Source: Streptomyces sp. NBC_01306 (GTDB taxonomy: Bacteria; Actinomycetota; Actinomycetes; Streptomycetales; Streptomycetaceae). Taken from it: 64,000 nt of DNA. Shown one piece after another: positions 19,967-27,611 of the stretch (its first letter is position 1; every line of letters begins with the position of its first letter). Both the position numbers and the translations under genes were made by a program. The stretch is from positions 6,062,501 to 6,126,500 of the forward strand of contig NZ_JAPEPC010000001.1 of assembly GCF_026340465.1 (NCBI RefSeq), written 5' to 3'. The notes beneath the pieces are model-generated. The model was not told the origin of the DNA. It did not search any database and saw only the letters and a program-made list of their open reading frames with translations.

Positions 19967-20830
19967 ATGACCATCTTCGAGGCGAGCACGAGCCGCCACT
20001 GCCACAACGCTGTCAGCCCTCTGCACGCATCCGTGTACTTCGCGCCGGAGCCGGAGGAAGAACTCGCGGCACTGGGGCTGGAGCGCGGATCCATGGTCTA
20101 CCTCGCGAGCCGCGCGGCGCCGCTCGGGGCCGTCGACGCGGGCACCGTCACAGCGACGTTCTACAACTTCAACCACCAGCACGTGCAGCGGTACATCCCC
20201 GCCGCATGGACCGTCACCACACCGGACAAGGTGCTCACGGCACGCCTGCGCGGCGCGGACCGAACGCTGCAGCGGCTGCTCGGGAAGGAGGCCCTCATGT
20301 CCACAAAGATGACCGAGGCGGCCGAACTGGCGCTGCACGCCACCGAAGCCTGCCGCCGAGAGGCACGGCCGCTGTACGCCGCCAACGCCGACCTCCCCGT
20401 ACCCGAAGAACCGCACCTGGCTCTGTGGCACGCCGCGACGCTGCTGCGCGAACACCGGGGTGACGGTCACCTCGCCGCCCTGGCGATCGCCGGCCTGTCC
20501 GGCATCGAGGCGCTGGTCCTGCACAACGCCACCGGCACGGCACCGACTTCGGCACTGTTCATGCGGACCCGCGGGTGGTCCGCGCAGCAATGGGACACCG
20601 CCCGGAACCAGTTGCGCGAGCGCGGCCTGCTGGACGAGGCAGGCAACCTCACGCAGGCGGGCACGGCCCTGCGCGGCGAGACCGAGGTGCTCACCGACCG
20701 CCTCGATGCCGCCCCGTACGACCACCTCGGCCGGGCCGCCACCGCACGCCTCACCGAACTGGCCAGCGGCTTCTCCGGAACCCTCAGGGCAGCGGGCGCC
20801 TTCCCCGCGGTGCACTTCGGCAAGGGCTGA
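19967..20830 (+). CDS. SCO6745 family protein (SalK-like winged-helix fold)
   Basis: 287 aa. Family hallmarks: HNAVSPLHASVYFAPEPEEE, YLASRAAPLGAVDAGTVTAT, FYNFNHQHVQRYIPAAW and HLALWHAATLLREHRGDGH. The family is common in actinomycetes. Its biochemical function is unknown, although the C-terminal part looks MarR-like (RTRGWSAQQWDTARNQLRER). ATG start, preceded by CCGGAG. It lies 50 nt downstream of the GntR gene on the same strand and is probably its regulated partner. Confidence 0.82.
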   Translation: MTIFEASTSRHCHNAVSPLHASVYFAPEPEEELAALGLERGSMVYLASRAAPLGAVDAGTVTATFYNFNHQHVQRYIPAAWTVTTPDKVLTARLRGADRTLQRLLGKEALMSTKMTEAAELALHATEACRREARPLYAANADLPVPEEPHLALWHAATLLREHRGDGHLAALAIAGLSGIEALVLHNATGTAPTSALFMRTRGWSAQQWDTARNQLRERGLLDEAGNLTQAGTALRGETEVLTDRLDAAPYDHLGRAATARLTELASGFSGTLRAAGAFPAVHFGKG

Positions 20831-20955
20831 GGCCTGCTTCCCGGCCCGGCGCGTCGTCCTGGTCACGAACCCGGACGGCTGCCCCGCCCCCCCGGCTCAG
20901 CGGCTCGGTCAACGGTCGCTGTCCGGCATGGCATGGACCTGCGCCGGTTTGAGTC

Positions 20956-21318
20956 AAGGGCAACCAGCCGACACTGTTCACGCAGATCAAGGCGCTGCCG
21001 TGGAAGGACGCTCCGGTCGTGGACAACAGCGAGGACCGCGCCCACGGCCGCATCGAGCGGCACAGTGTCAAGGTCGTCACCGCCGCCGGGATCCTGTTTC
21101 CGCGCGCCCGCCAAGCCATCCAGATCACCCGCAAGACCCGGCGGCTCGACAGCACGAAATGGACCACCGAGATCGCCCACGCGGTCACCAGCCTGACCGC
21201 CGAGCAGGCCACCGCGCGCCAGCTCGCCACGTGGGTACGAGGCCACTGGCGCATCGAAAACCGACTGCACTTGGGCCCGCGACGTCACCTTCGACGAGGA
21301 CCGATCTCAAATCCGACT
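20956..21318 (+). pseudogene. ISAs1-family transposase fragment (frameshifted)
   Basis: The reading QPTLFTQIKALPWKDAPV, then HGRIERHSVKVVTAAGILFP, AVTSLTAEQATARQLATWVR and GHWRIENRLH corresponds to the C-terminal half of ISAs1-type transposases. After NRLH the match continues in another frame as RDVTFDEDRSQI, so there is a frameshift near 21275. Both ends of the gene are missing. It abuts the 3' end of the aldo/keto reductase remnant. Confidence 0.82.
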
Positions 21319-22338
21319 TTGCCCGGATCCTGGTCCGGACGCTCAGAAAGTCGGGCGGGGTTCTGCGGCCGAACCGTGACTGCAACTGCTCAGGGAGACG
21401 TTCGCCCTGGATCCGGATGTTGGCCGCGGCCTCTTCGATCCGATGCAGGTCGCCGGTTGTCAGCTCGACGTCGAGTGCGCCCAGGTTCTCTTCCAGGCGG
21501 TGCAGCTTGGTGGTGCCGGGGATCGGCACGAACCACGGCTTCTGCGCCAGCACCCAGGCGAGAGCGATCTGGGCCGGAGTGGCTCCCTTGTCGTCGGCAA
21601 TCTGCTGCAGCAGGTCGATCAGCACCTGGTTGGTTTGCCGTGCTTCAGGGCTGAAGCGCTGAAGCAGGCGGCGGAGGTCGTTGTCGGCCAGTGACGTGCT
21701 GGAATCGATCTTGCCGGTCAAAAATCCTTTGCCGAGCGGGCTATAGGAAACCAGACCGATGCCCAGTTCTTCCAAGGTCGGAATGATTTCGGTTTCGTGC
21801 TCGCGCATCCAGAGCGAGTACTCGCTTTGCAGTGCCGTTACTGGCTGAACGGCGTGGGCGCGACGAATCGTCGCGGCACCGGCCTCGGACAAGCCAAAGT
21901 GCTTTACCTTGCCTTCGGCGATCAGCTCCTTGACCGTGCCGGCCACGTCTTCAATGGGCACGTTGGGGTCGACGCGGTGTTGGTAGAGCAGGTCGATGCT
22001 TTCGGTTTGAAGACGCTTGAGCGAGGCCTCGGTCACTTGGCGGATCTGCTCGGGTCTGCTGTCGACCCCGGACATCGGGGTCGGCCCGTGCTCGCCGTGC
22101 TTGATTCCAAACTTGGTGGCGATCACCACCTGGTCGCGGACCGGTGCCAGCGCCTGACCGACCAAGTCCTCATTGGTAAACGGTCCGTAGACCTCGGCAG
22201 TGTCGAAGAAAGTCACGCCGTGGTCAACGGCCGCCCGCAGCAGCTTCGTCATCTCGGCCGTGTCTTGTGGCTGACCGTAGAAGAAACTCATGCCCATGCA
22301 GCCGAGCCCGAGAGCCGAGACTTCGAGGTGTTGTCCTA

Positions 22339-22358
22339 GTGTTCCGAGTCAGGAATTC
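22339..22358 (+). repeat. Left inverted repeat of the IS630-family element
   Basis: Begins GTGTTCCGAGTCAGGAATTC and pairs with the right repeat at 23452-23471, with two mismatches. Confidence 0.9.
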
Positions 22359-22382
22359 CGCGTATATGTGTAGGCTTGTTAT

Positions 22383-23474
22383 ATGGCGCGGATGGGGCGG
22401 CCGAAGGCCGAGTTGACTCTGTCGGATGAGGAACGGGCCGCACTTGAGGAGTGGGTGCGGCGTCGTTCCACGCCGCAGGCGTGGGCATTGCGGTGCCGGA
22501 TCATCCTGGCCTGCGCCGAAGGCACCTCCAACAAGGACGTGGCTACTCAACTCGGTTCCACACCACAGGCGGTGGGCCGCTGGCGGGCCCGATTCGTGCA
22601 ATATCGAATCGCAGGTCTGGGTGACATGCCACGTCCGGGTGGCCCCAGGACAGTGACGGACGACCAGGTCGCCGCGGTCGTCACCAGGACGCTGGAGTCC
22701 ATCCCGAAGAACGCGACACACTGGTCGACGCGGTCGATGGCGAAAGAGATGGGTCTGTCCCAGTCGTCGGTGTCCCGGATCTGGCGGGCGTTCGGCCTGC
22801 AGCCACATCGCTCGGAGACCTTCAAACTGTCAACCGATCCGTACTTCGTCGACAAGGTCCACGACGTCGTCGGTCTCTACTTGGACCCGCCCGAACGGGC
22901 GTTGGTGTTCTGCGTGGATGAGAAGTCGCAGATCCAGGCCCTGGATCGGTCGCAGCCGGTGCTGCCGATGATGCCCGGTGTTCCCGAGCGGGCGACCCAT
23001 GACTACGTCCGCGCCGGCACCACCACGTTGTTCGCCGCACTCGAGGTGGCCACCGGCAAGGTGATCAGCTCCCTGCACCGCAGGCACCGGGCCGAGGAAT
23101 TCAAGAAGTTCCTAGTCAAGCTCGACAAAGAGGTGCCTGGCGACCTGGAAGTCCACCTCGTCTGTGACAACTACGCCACCCACAAGACACCCGCCATCAA
23201 GAAGTGGCTGCTGGCCCACCCCCGGTTCCACCTGCACTTCACACCAACCGGCTCGTCCTGGCTCAACCTCGTCGAGCGATGGTTCGCCGAACTCACCAAC
23301 AAGCAGATACGGCGAGGCGTCCACAAATCCGTCCACGCCCTTGAGAAGGACATCCGCAACTGGATCAGTGCCTGGAACACCGACCCGAAGCCCTACGTCT
23401 GGACGAAGACCGCAGACGAAATCCTCGAACGCCTCGCCAGCTATCTGAACAGAATTCCCGACTCAGAACACTAG
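22383..23474 (+). CDS. IS630 family transposase
   Basis: 363 aa. An N-terminal HTH region (LSDEERAALEEWVRRRSTPQ, NKDVATQLGSTPQAVGRWRA) is followed by the DDE catalytic domain: first Asp in VFCVDEKSQIQALD, second in HLVCDNYATHK, and Glu in SWLNLVERWFAELTNKQIRR. All three are present, so it may be active. The TAG stop at 23472-23474 uses the target TA plus the next host base, so the element does not encode its own stop. It overlaps the end of the IS by these 3 bases. Confidence 0.93.
   Translation: MARMGRPKAELTLSDEERAALEEWVRRRSTPQAWALRCRIILACAEGTSNKDVATQLGSTPQAVGRWRARFVQYRIAGLGDMPRPGGPRTVTDDQVAAVVTRTLESIPKNATHWSTRSMAKEMGLSQSSVSRIWRAFGLQPHRSETFKLSTDPYFVDKVHDVVGLYLDPPERALVFCVDEKSQIQALDRSQPVLPMMPGVPERATHDYVRAGTTTLFAALEVATGKVISSLHRRHRAEEFKKFLVKLDKEVPGDLEVHLVCDNYATHKTPAIKKWLLAHPRFHLHFTPTGSSWLNLVERWFAELTNKQIRRGVHKSVHALEKDIRNWISAWNTDPKPYVWTKTADEILERLASYLNRIPDSEH
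23452..23471 (+). repeat. Right inverted repeat of the IS630-family element
   Basis: GAATTCCCGACTCAGAACAC, the reverse complement of the left end except for two bases. It also encodes the last residues (NRIPDSEH) of the transposase. Confidence 0.9.
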
Positions 23475-23489
23475 TTTGCGTTTTTGCAT

Positions 23490-23806
23490 TAGAGATACTC
23501 CTGGGATATTGATCATCTGGCTCCCGCTTATTCGTGTTCAGCCGGGAGCCGGTATAGAAGTTGGACAGCCTTCCGGGACGGCCGGCGAGACCCTAGTGAT
23601 AAAGGCATGCCCTCAACGCTATGGCTTTGGAGTGCACTCCAAGCAAGCGGAACAGGTAAGAAATCGGCAGGGTGCTCCCGCGGGGCGGCGGCTGCACCCC
23701 TGGGTGCTCCCGGGCCGCTCAGTACTCCAGCTGTAGATCGCGATCTTCGTAATGCGGGGCCGGCTGGGCTTGGTGGCTGCGGCGGGATGGTGCGTAGGGT
23801 GCCGGG
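23490..23806 (+). other. Intergenic region (317 bp) between the IS-split reductase and the APH gene
   Basis: The left part is the foreign-looking promoter DNA of the reductase, including the MerR-type palindrome. From about 23660 the composition returns to high-GC Streptomyces type with no recognisable gene. This looks like a recombination junction. Confidence 0.5.
23627..23642 (-). promoter_or_regulatory. MerR-type operator/promoter of the disrupted aldo/keto reductase
   Basis: A perfect 16-bp palindrome TTGGAGTGCACTCCAA lies about 140 bp upstream of the reductase start. On the minus strand TTGCTT precedes it and CATAGC follows, giving the spaced -35/-10 layout typical of MerR family promoters. 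No merR gene is visible next to it. Confidence 0.65.
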
Positions 23807-24739
23807 GTGATCGCGATGCCAGAGGAGTTCGCACAGAGCACTGTCGACCGCGAGGGGGAGGCCGGGGTGGTGTGGCTCGCCGAGTTGCCCGGGATCGTGG
23901 AGGAGCTGCTGGGGCGCTGGGGGTGTATGCCGGATGGCGAGGTCATGCACGGGGGCGTTGGTGTCATCGTTCCGGTACGGCGGCGGGCTGAGGAGGGCGC
24001 CGTGCTGAAGGTGTCGTTTCCGCATCCCGGCAACGTTCACGAGCCGGATGCGTTCGTTGCGTGGGGTGGGTGCGGTGCCGTCCTACTGCATGAGCGCGAC
24101 GACGAGCGGTTCGCGATGCTGCTGGAGCGGGTTCAGCCGTCGACCCTGGCGGAGGTCGAGGACGGCGACGAGGTGGTGACGGTCGCCGGGCGGCTCAATC
24201 GCCGCCTGGCCATCCCCGCACTGCCCGGCCTGCCCCGGCTGCGTGAGCAGGCCGATGTCTGGGAGGAGCAGCTGTGCAAGGACGCCGTGGAGCTGCCGCA
24301 GGCGCCGCCGCGCAAGGTGCTGGACGCCGCCGTGGCGACCGTTCGGGAGCTGGGTCGGGCCCAGCCGGACACCCTCATCCATGGCGACTTTCATCCCCGG
24401 AACATCCTGCGTGCCGACCGGGAGCCGTGGCTGGCGGTCGACCCCAAGGGGTACGTGGGAGACCCCGCCTACGACGGCGGCACACTGCTGAAGTCCCGCG
24501 CGCTGATGCTCCTCGAAGCGGATGACCTGCGCAAGGCTGTCCACCGGGTCTTGGACGTCTTCGCCGAGGCCGCAGAACTCGACCGTGAACGCGTCCAGCG
24601 GTGGGCCCAGTTCCATGCCGTCCAGGCTGCGTTCTGGGGCCGCCGCCACGGCTTTCGTATCGCCCGCAGCGGACCACGGCTGGACTGGCTCACCGAATTC
24701 GCCGACCGCCTGGCTGAGTTGCTCACCGAACGCTCGTAG
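23807..24739 (+). CDS. Aminoglycoside/hydroxyurea phosphotransferase family protein (APH(6)-like)
   Basis: 310 aa, the usual length of APH(6)/hydroxyurea kinases. The kinase core is intact: nucleotide-side GGVGVIVPV and VLKVSF, catalytic loop LIHGDFHPRNIL (about 198-209), and metal site LAVDPKGYVGDPAYDGG. Members phosphorylate streptomycin at the 6-OH, or hydroxyurea; substrate and resistance phenotype cannot be deduced. GTG start at 23807, or ATG at 23816. It stands alone between IS remnants, consistent with horizontal acquisition. Confidence 0.85.
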   Translation: MIAMPEEFAQSTVDREGEAGVVWLAELPGIVEELLGRWGCMPDGEVMHGGVGVIVPVRRRAEEGAVLKVSFPHPGNVHEPDAFVAWGGCGAVLLHERDDERFAMLLERVQPSTLAEVEDGDEVVTVAGRLNRRLAIPALPGLPRLREQADVWEEQLCKDAVELPQAPPRKVLDAAVATVRELGRAQPDTLIHGDFHPRNILRADREPWLAVDPKGYVGDPAYDGGTLLKSRALMLLEADDLRKAVHRVLDVFAEAAELDRERVQRWAQFHAVQAAFWGRRHGFRIARSGPRLDWLTEFADRLAELLTERS

Positions 24740-24842
24740 AGCGTGATGGTGCTGGCCGGGTCCGGTGGGTGGACGAGTGTGGCCACCGTTGACCATCGTG
24801 AGCTGTGTGGACTGACGATGAGATGGCGGCCAAGGTCACAGC

Positions 24843-25240
24843 GTGGATCCGGCCCGGTGGCGGGAGACGTTCGCGGCGGTCATGGGCCGCATCGCGGGCC
24901 GATTCGCCCGATACGAACCCTGTTTGCGGGCCGGGCGGCTGGTACTGGGCCTGCTGTCGGACTTGCCCCACAAGAACTGCTGGGCGATCGCGGAGTGGGC
25001 CGGGGGGGGGGCCAGCCCGCACGGTATGCAGCATCTCTTGTGCCGGGCCTCCTGGGGTGTATCTCTCGGCCGGGCGCGGTGCGAAGGGACAACGGTTCTA
25101 CGACTGCACCGTCGTCGACCTCGCCGACCCGACGCCGGGCAGCCACCAGCTCCTGATCCGCCGCAGCCGCACTACCGGCGAACTCGCCTACTACCGCTGC
25201 GACTCCACCGAGCCAGTCCTGCTGACCGTGCTGGTCAAGC
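24843..25240 (+). pseudogene. IS701-family transposase remnant (internally deleted)
   Basis: One frame from 24843 reads DPARWRETFAAVMGRIAGRF, then LVLGLLSDLPHKNCWAIAEW and HGMQHLLCRASW, the N-terminus of IS701-like transposases. After a deletion the similarity resumes in another frame at GQRFYDCTVVDLADPTPGSH, QLLIRRSRTTGELAYYRC and ends at TVLVK. A run of nine G (about 25006-25014) lies in the first part. The large central catalytic region is absent. Confidence 0.8.
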
Positions 25241-25245
25241 GAGAA

Positions 25246-25590
25246 GTGTCATGCTTCCGGGCGGAGTTGTACGCGTGTCTGACCGCGCGGGGCGAGGCGT
25301 TGTTCGAGGCGTTGGTTCGAGTTGTGCGGCGCGCTGCTGTGCACGGTTGGGCCGGTGCGGACGCTCGTCGACCTGGCGCTCGCGCCGGAACACCGCCGCG
25401 GGCACGGCGCCCTCTACGCCGGCCTCAACCAGGGACGGATCGACGTGACCCGACTGCGCCGTGCGCTGGTCTCGATGCCGTAGCCGAGGGCCGCGGACTG
25501 TCGTATCGTGCTGGCCGCGGACGTCCCGCCATGGCTGCGGCCGGACGTCGACACCTGCCCTGACCGGACCTTCTGCCACGTTCGGCCGGG
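25246..25590 (+). pseudogene. N-terminal fragment of a second Streptomyces transposase
   Basis: GTG-started VSCFRAELYACLTARGEALF, then after a frameshift near 25310 ALLCTVGPVRTLVDLALAPE, HRRGHGALYAGLNQGRIDVT and RLRRALVSMP, and after an in-frame TAG at 25482 RAADCRIVLAADVPPWLRPD and CPDRTFCHV. This resembles the N-terminus of a widespread actinomycete transposase whose family name I am not sure of. It is fused directly to the IS701 remnant. The rest of the gene is missing. Confidence 0.7.
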
Positions 25591-25711
25591 GTGAAGGGAC
25601 CGGGGTCACCCCGGCCGGCGAACCACGCAGCCAGGGGCCCGGGTGCGCTGCCGCCCGGCGGTGGCAGCACACCCGGACCTGACGGTCAGCGGGCGCGGGC
25701 CGGGGCGGCTG

Positions 25712-26110
25712 TCACCCGAGGGAGATCGGGTCGGTGCCGAAGGTCCAGGAGCTTCCGGACCTCGCGTAGACCTGGATCGGGGTGCTGCCGTAGTCCTCGC
25801 CGGAGATGGAGTCGCACTGGCCGGGCGCGAGGACGGGAGTGATGTGCCCCGGGCTGGTGACGTTGTCGCCCGCCGTGTCCTTGATCCAGAAATAGAAGCT
25901 GTTCGCCGAGCTCTGGTAGTTGCACAGCCGGGCGGACACCCACGGGTTGTCGTCCAACGTGTGCCAGCCAGTGATCTCCACGCCGTGCGCAGAGTTGGAG
26001 TCGGATCCGGTTGCGGCGGATGCGCTTCCCGACGCGAGCCCCAGCCCCGTGACGGTCAGTGCGGTCACTGCGGCGAGGGAGGCGACTCGGCGCCCCAGCT
26101 TGAACTGCAT
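25712..26110 (-). CDS. Small secreted protein (132 aa), unknown family
   Basis: The N-terminus MQFKLGRRVASLAAVTALTV, then GLGLASGSASA, is a clear Sec signal peptide with an A-x-A site after about residue 32. The mature ~100 residues are polar and aromatic-rich with two Cys (ARLCNYQ and PGQCDSI), enough for one disulfide. AAGGGAAG precedes the ATG. It is the last of four small exported-protein genes in a row on the minus strand. No family recognised. Confidence 0.75.
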   Translation of the reverse strand: MQFKLGRRVASLAAVTALTVTGLGLASGSASAATGSDSNSAHGVEITGWHTLDDNPWVSARLCNYQSSANSFYFWIKDTAGDNVTSPGHITPVLAPGQCDSISGEDYGSTPIQVYARSGSSWTFGTDPISLG

Positions 26111-26156
26111 GTCTTCCCTTTCGATTCGGACGGGACGAACGATCCGTGTTCACAAC

Positions 26157-26210
26157 CCTCTGGCAAGTCATGGCACGGACAACTGTCCGACAAGCCATGC
26201 CTCGCAGAGG
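26157..26210 (-). repeat. Interrupted nested inverted repeat upstream of the 132-aa secreted protein
   Basis: Three nested arm pairs share one centre: CCTCTG/CAGAGG, CATGGC/GCCATG and GGACA/TGTCC. They form a ~54-nt imperfect hairpin 47 bp before the start of the 25712-26110 gene. No T-run follows, so it could be an operator or attenuator rather than a simple terminator. Confidence 0.55.
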
Positions 26211-26311
26211 GAGTGGGTGCAGCTACTTCTCTTGCGTGCTCGCCGCTATATGGAGATCGGCGGCGTCTCTCCCCCGTACCAGTAGGCAGGACTGGTGAAG
26301 AAGGAAACTCC

Positions 26312-26488
26312 CTAACCACCCGCGCCGTCTCCATCCACACACGTCCTGACTTGAAGGCCATCCGCGGACAGATAGCGGCAGCCGCCACCTGACTGGTCGG
26401 CCGAGGCGGCGCCCGCAGCGCCAATGGAGATGCCCGTGACAAGTGCCAAAGCGGCTGCGCCGCCGGCGACAGCCCGTCGAAACCTCAT
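26312..26488 (-). CDS. Very small secreted Cys-containing peptide (58 aa)
   Basis: MRFRRAVAGGAAALALVTGI then SIGAAGAASA is a signal peptide. The predicted mature part is only about 28 residues, with two Cys (GGGCRYL and VRTCVDG) and many Gly/Asp. A good RBS (AGAGGAAC) sits 5 nt before the ATG. It belongs to the run of four exported proteins. The size and Cys pair resemble a precursor peptide, but no modification genes are adjacent. Confidence 0.65.
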   Translation of the reverse strand: MRFRRAVAGGAAALALVTGISIGAAGAASADQSGGGCRYLSADGLQVRTCVDGDGAGG

Positions 26489-26544
26489 GGTTCGTTCCTC
26501 TTGTAGGCGGGCGCTGCTGTGAGGGGTCCTGTCGGAACTCGAAG

Positions 26545-26790
26545 CTACGCGGCCATGGGAAGCTGGGAAGGATCTGTCTGCACAGTGAAGAGAAGTGCCG
26601 TCGCGCGCATGGAGGTTGCCGAGGTAAAGCAGGCTGACGGCATCCGGATGTACTTGCCGCTGCTGGACGGCACTGGGCTGGGGCACGAGACGTTCTCGAC
26701 GGGGGCGCCGGCCGGGGTTGCGGCGACGAGGCCAGCGGTGGTGAGGCCGGCCGCGATGGCTCCGGCCGTCAGTTTCAGGGCGAGTTTCAT
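26545..26790 (-). CDS. Small secreted protein (81 aa), two cysteines
   Basis: The signal peptide MKLALKLTAGAIAAGLTTAG with TPAGA cleavage region leaves a mature portion of about 52 residues with Cys in ENVSCPSP and PSACFTS. GGGGGAC lies 4-9 nt before the ATG. It starts 98 bp downstream of the 26888 gene stop and ends 57 bp before the 58-aa peptide gene, so the genes are probably co-transcribed. Unrelated in sequence to its neighbours except for export signal and paired Cys. Confidence 0.65.
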   Translation of the reverse strand: MKLALKLTAGAIAAGLTTAGLVAATPAGAPVENVSCPSPVPSSSGKYIRMPSACFTSATSMRATALLFTVQTDPSQLPMAA

Positions 26791-26887
26791 GTGGTCCCCC
26801 CGACGTCTGTGCGTCAACGGCCTGTGTCGATCTTGCCAACTCACCCACAGGCCGCGGGCTGCTCTCCAGTCATCTCGCTGAACGCCA

Positions 26888-27400
26888 TCAGCACGGGCCC
26901 GCGTCGCTGTTGCCCGAGTTCGCGCCACTGGCATAGGCGTGCCACGAGCCGTAGCCCTCGCCGCAGGCGAGGGAGATATTGACCGTCGCCTGCCAGGTGT
27001 CGGGCTTGGAGTTGTGGATCGGAACCCAGCCGGTGGTGACGTCCTGCGGGCCGAGGATCGTCTCGGTGTTGTTGCACGGAGGGTTGGCGAACCCTTGCGG
27101 CCTGAGGCAGGGGTTCGCTGACCAGTTGCTCGGGAGCGGGTCGTTGCGGTGGTTGACCCAGTAGCTGTAGGAGTACTGGAAGTGGGCGCGGGCGCTGCCG
27201 CAGCTGTCGTACTGCTGCTCCACCTGGCCGGCGTACTCGCCGCCGACATAGATGTTGCCAGGGGCGCCGATGTCGATGATGGTGCAGCTGGCGGGGGCGG
27301 CGTGTGCGACTCCGCCGACGTCGATGATGGTGCCGCCTGCGACGGCCAGGGTCGCGGCGGCCATGGCGATGGTGCGTCGGGCCGTTCCGAGTTTCAGCAT
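26888..27400 (-). CDS. Secreted protein with six cysteines (170 aa)
   Basis: The signal peptide MLKLGTARRTIAMAAATLAV ends near VAHAAPA. The mature ~135 residues carry six Cys (ASCT, DSCG, NPCL, PPCN, LACG and a C-terminal GPC) and are rich in Tyr, Trp, Asn and Gly (FQYSYSYWVNHRNDP, GYGSWHAYASGANSG). The even Cys number suggests a disulfide-stabilised extracellular protein. Strong GGGGGAAA RBS. It is the first gene of the minus-strand run and divergent from the HTH-NB-ARC-TPR gene. No family recognised. Confidence 0.72.
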   Translation of the reverse strand: MLKLGTARRTIAMAAATLAVAGGTIIDVGGVAHAAPASCTIIDIGAPGNIYVGGEYAGQVEQQYDSCGSARAHFQYSYSYWVNHRNDPLPSNWSANPCLRPQGFANPPCNNTETILGPQDVTTGWVPIHNSKPDTWQATVNISLACGEGYGSWHAYASGANSGNSDAGPC

Positions 27401-27611
27401 GGGTGTGTTTCCCCCGCGTAGTTGATACCCCTTGCCGGAGCATCTGGTTGTTCCTCTGGTTTCGTGCTGCCGCTTGGGTCGACCTTGCGCGAAGTGGCAG
27501 GTCCAGGCTGCCCGGGGCACTGGAGTGGAGTCACGATTCCCGTACGAATCCGTACAGCCCGCTTATAGACTCTCCTTGTCAGCAGCACGGCTTCACGGGG
27601 GAGCGAGCGTC
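27401..27611 (+). promoter_or_regulatory. Divergent promoter region between secreted cluster and NB-ARC regulator
   Basis: 211 bp. A possible plus-strand -10 (TATAGAC, 27565-27571) lies about 40 bp before the regulator GTG, and a CGTAC word repeats at 27541 and 27551. On the minus strand TATCAA lies about 30 bp before the secreted-protein start. These elements are weak, but the arrangement fits shared control. Confidence 0.4.

Larger units (their letters stand above)
22339..23471 (+). mobile_element. Apparently intact IS630-family insertion sequence
   Basis: 1133 bp bounded by imperfect 20-bp inverted repeats (18 of 20 match) and flanked by TA duplications at 22337-22338 and 23472-23473, the target signature of IS630/Tc1-mariner elements. 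It carries one full-length transposase. It sits inside the aldo/keto reductase coding sequence. Confidence 0.93.
21380..23489 (-). pseudogene. Aldo/keto reductase gene, split by IS630-family element and lacking its native 3' end
   Basis: Two pieces. The larger, 21380-22338, encodes SALGLGCMGMSFFYGQ, FFDTAEVYGPFTNEDLVGQA, KHFGLSEAG, YSPLGKGFLTG and PIPGTTKLHRLEENLGA, an NADPH aldo/keto reductase. The first six codons (MQKRKL) lie beyond the IS at 23472-23489, with AGGAG 8 nt before the ATG. Removing the element and one TA copy rejoins the frame as MQKRKLGQHLEVSALGLG. At the 3' end the native frame stops matching near RLPEQLQ and runs on through unrelated DNA to a stop at 21185. Codon use is less GC-extreme than its neighbours, suggesting acquired DNA. 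Non-functional as it stands. Confidence 0.9.

Noticed and set aside
23642..23700. Degenerate start of a divergent merR gene (AAGAAATCGGC)
   Set aside because: Only a few codons resemble a MerR N-terminus and the frame then has no similarity.
26841..27443. 200-codon minus-strand frame overlapping the 170-aa secreted gene
   Set aside because: It has an RBS-like AGAGGAAC, but its product is Arg/His-rich; the signal peptide and Cys pattern favour the 26888-27400 frame.
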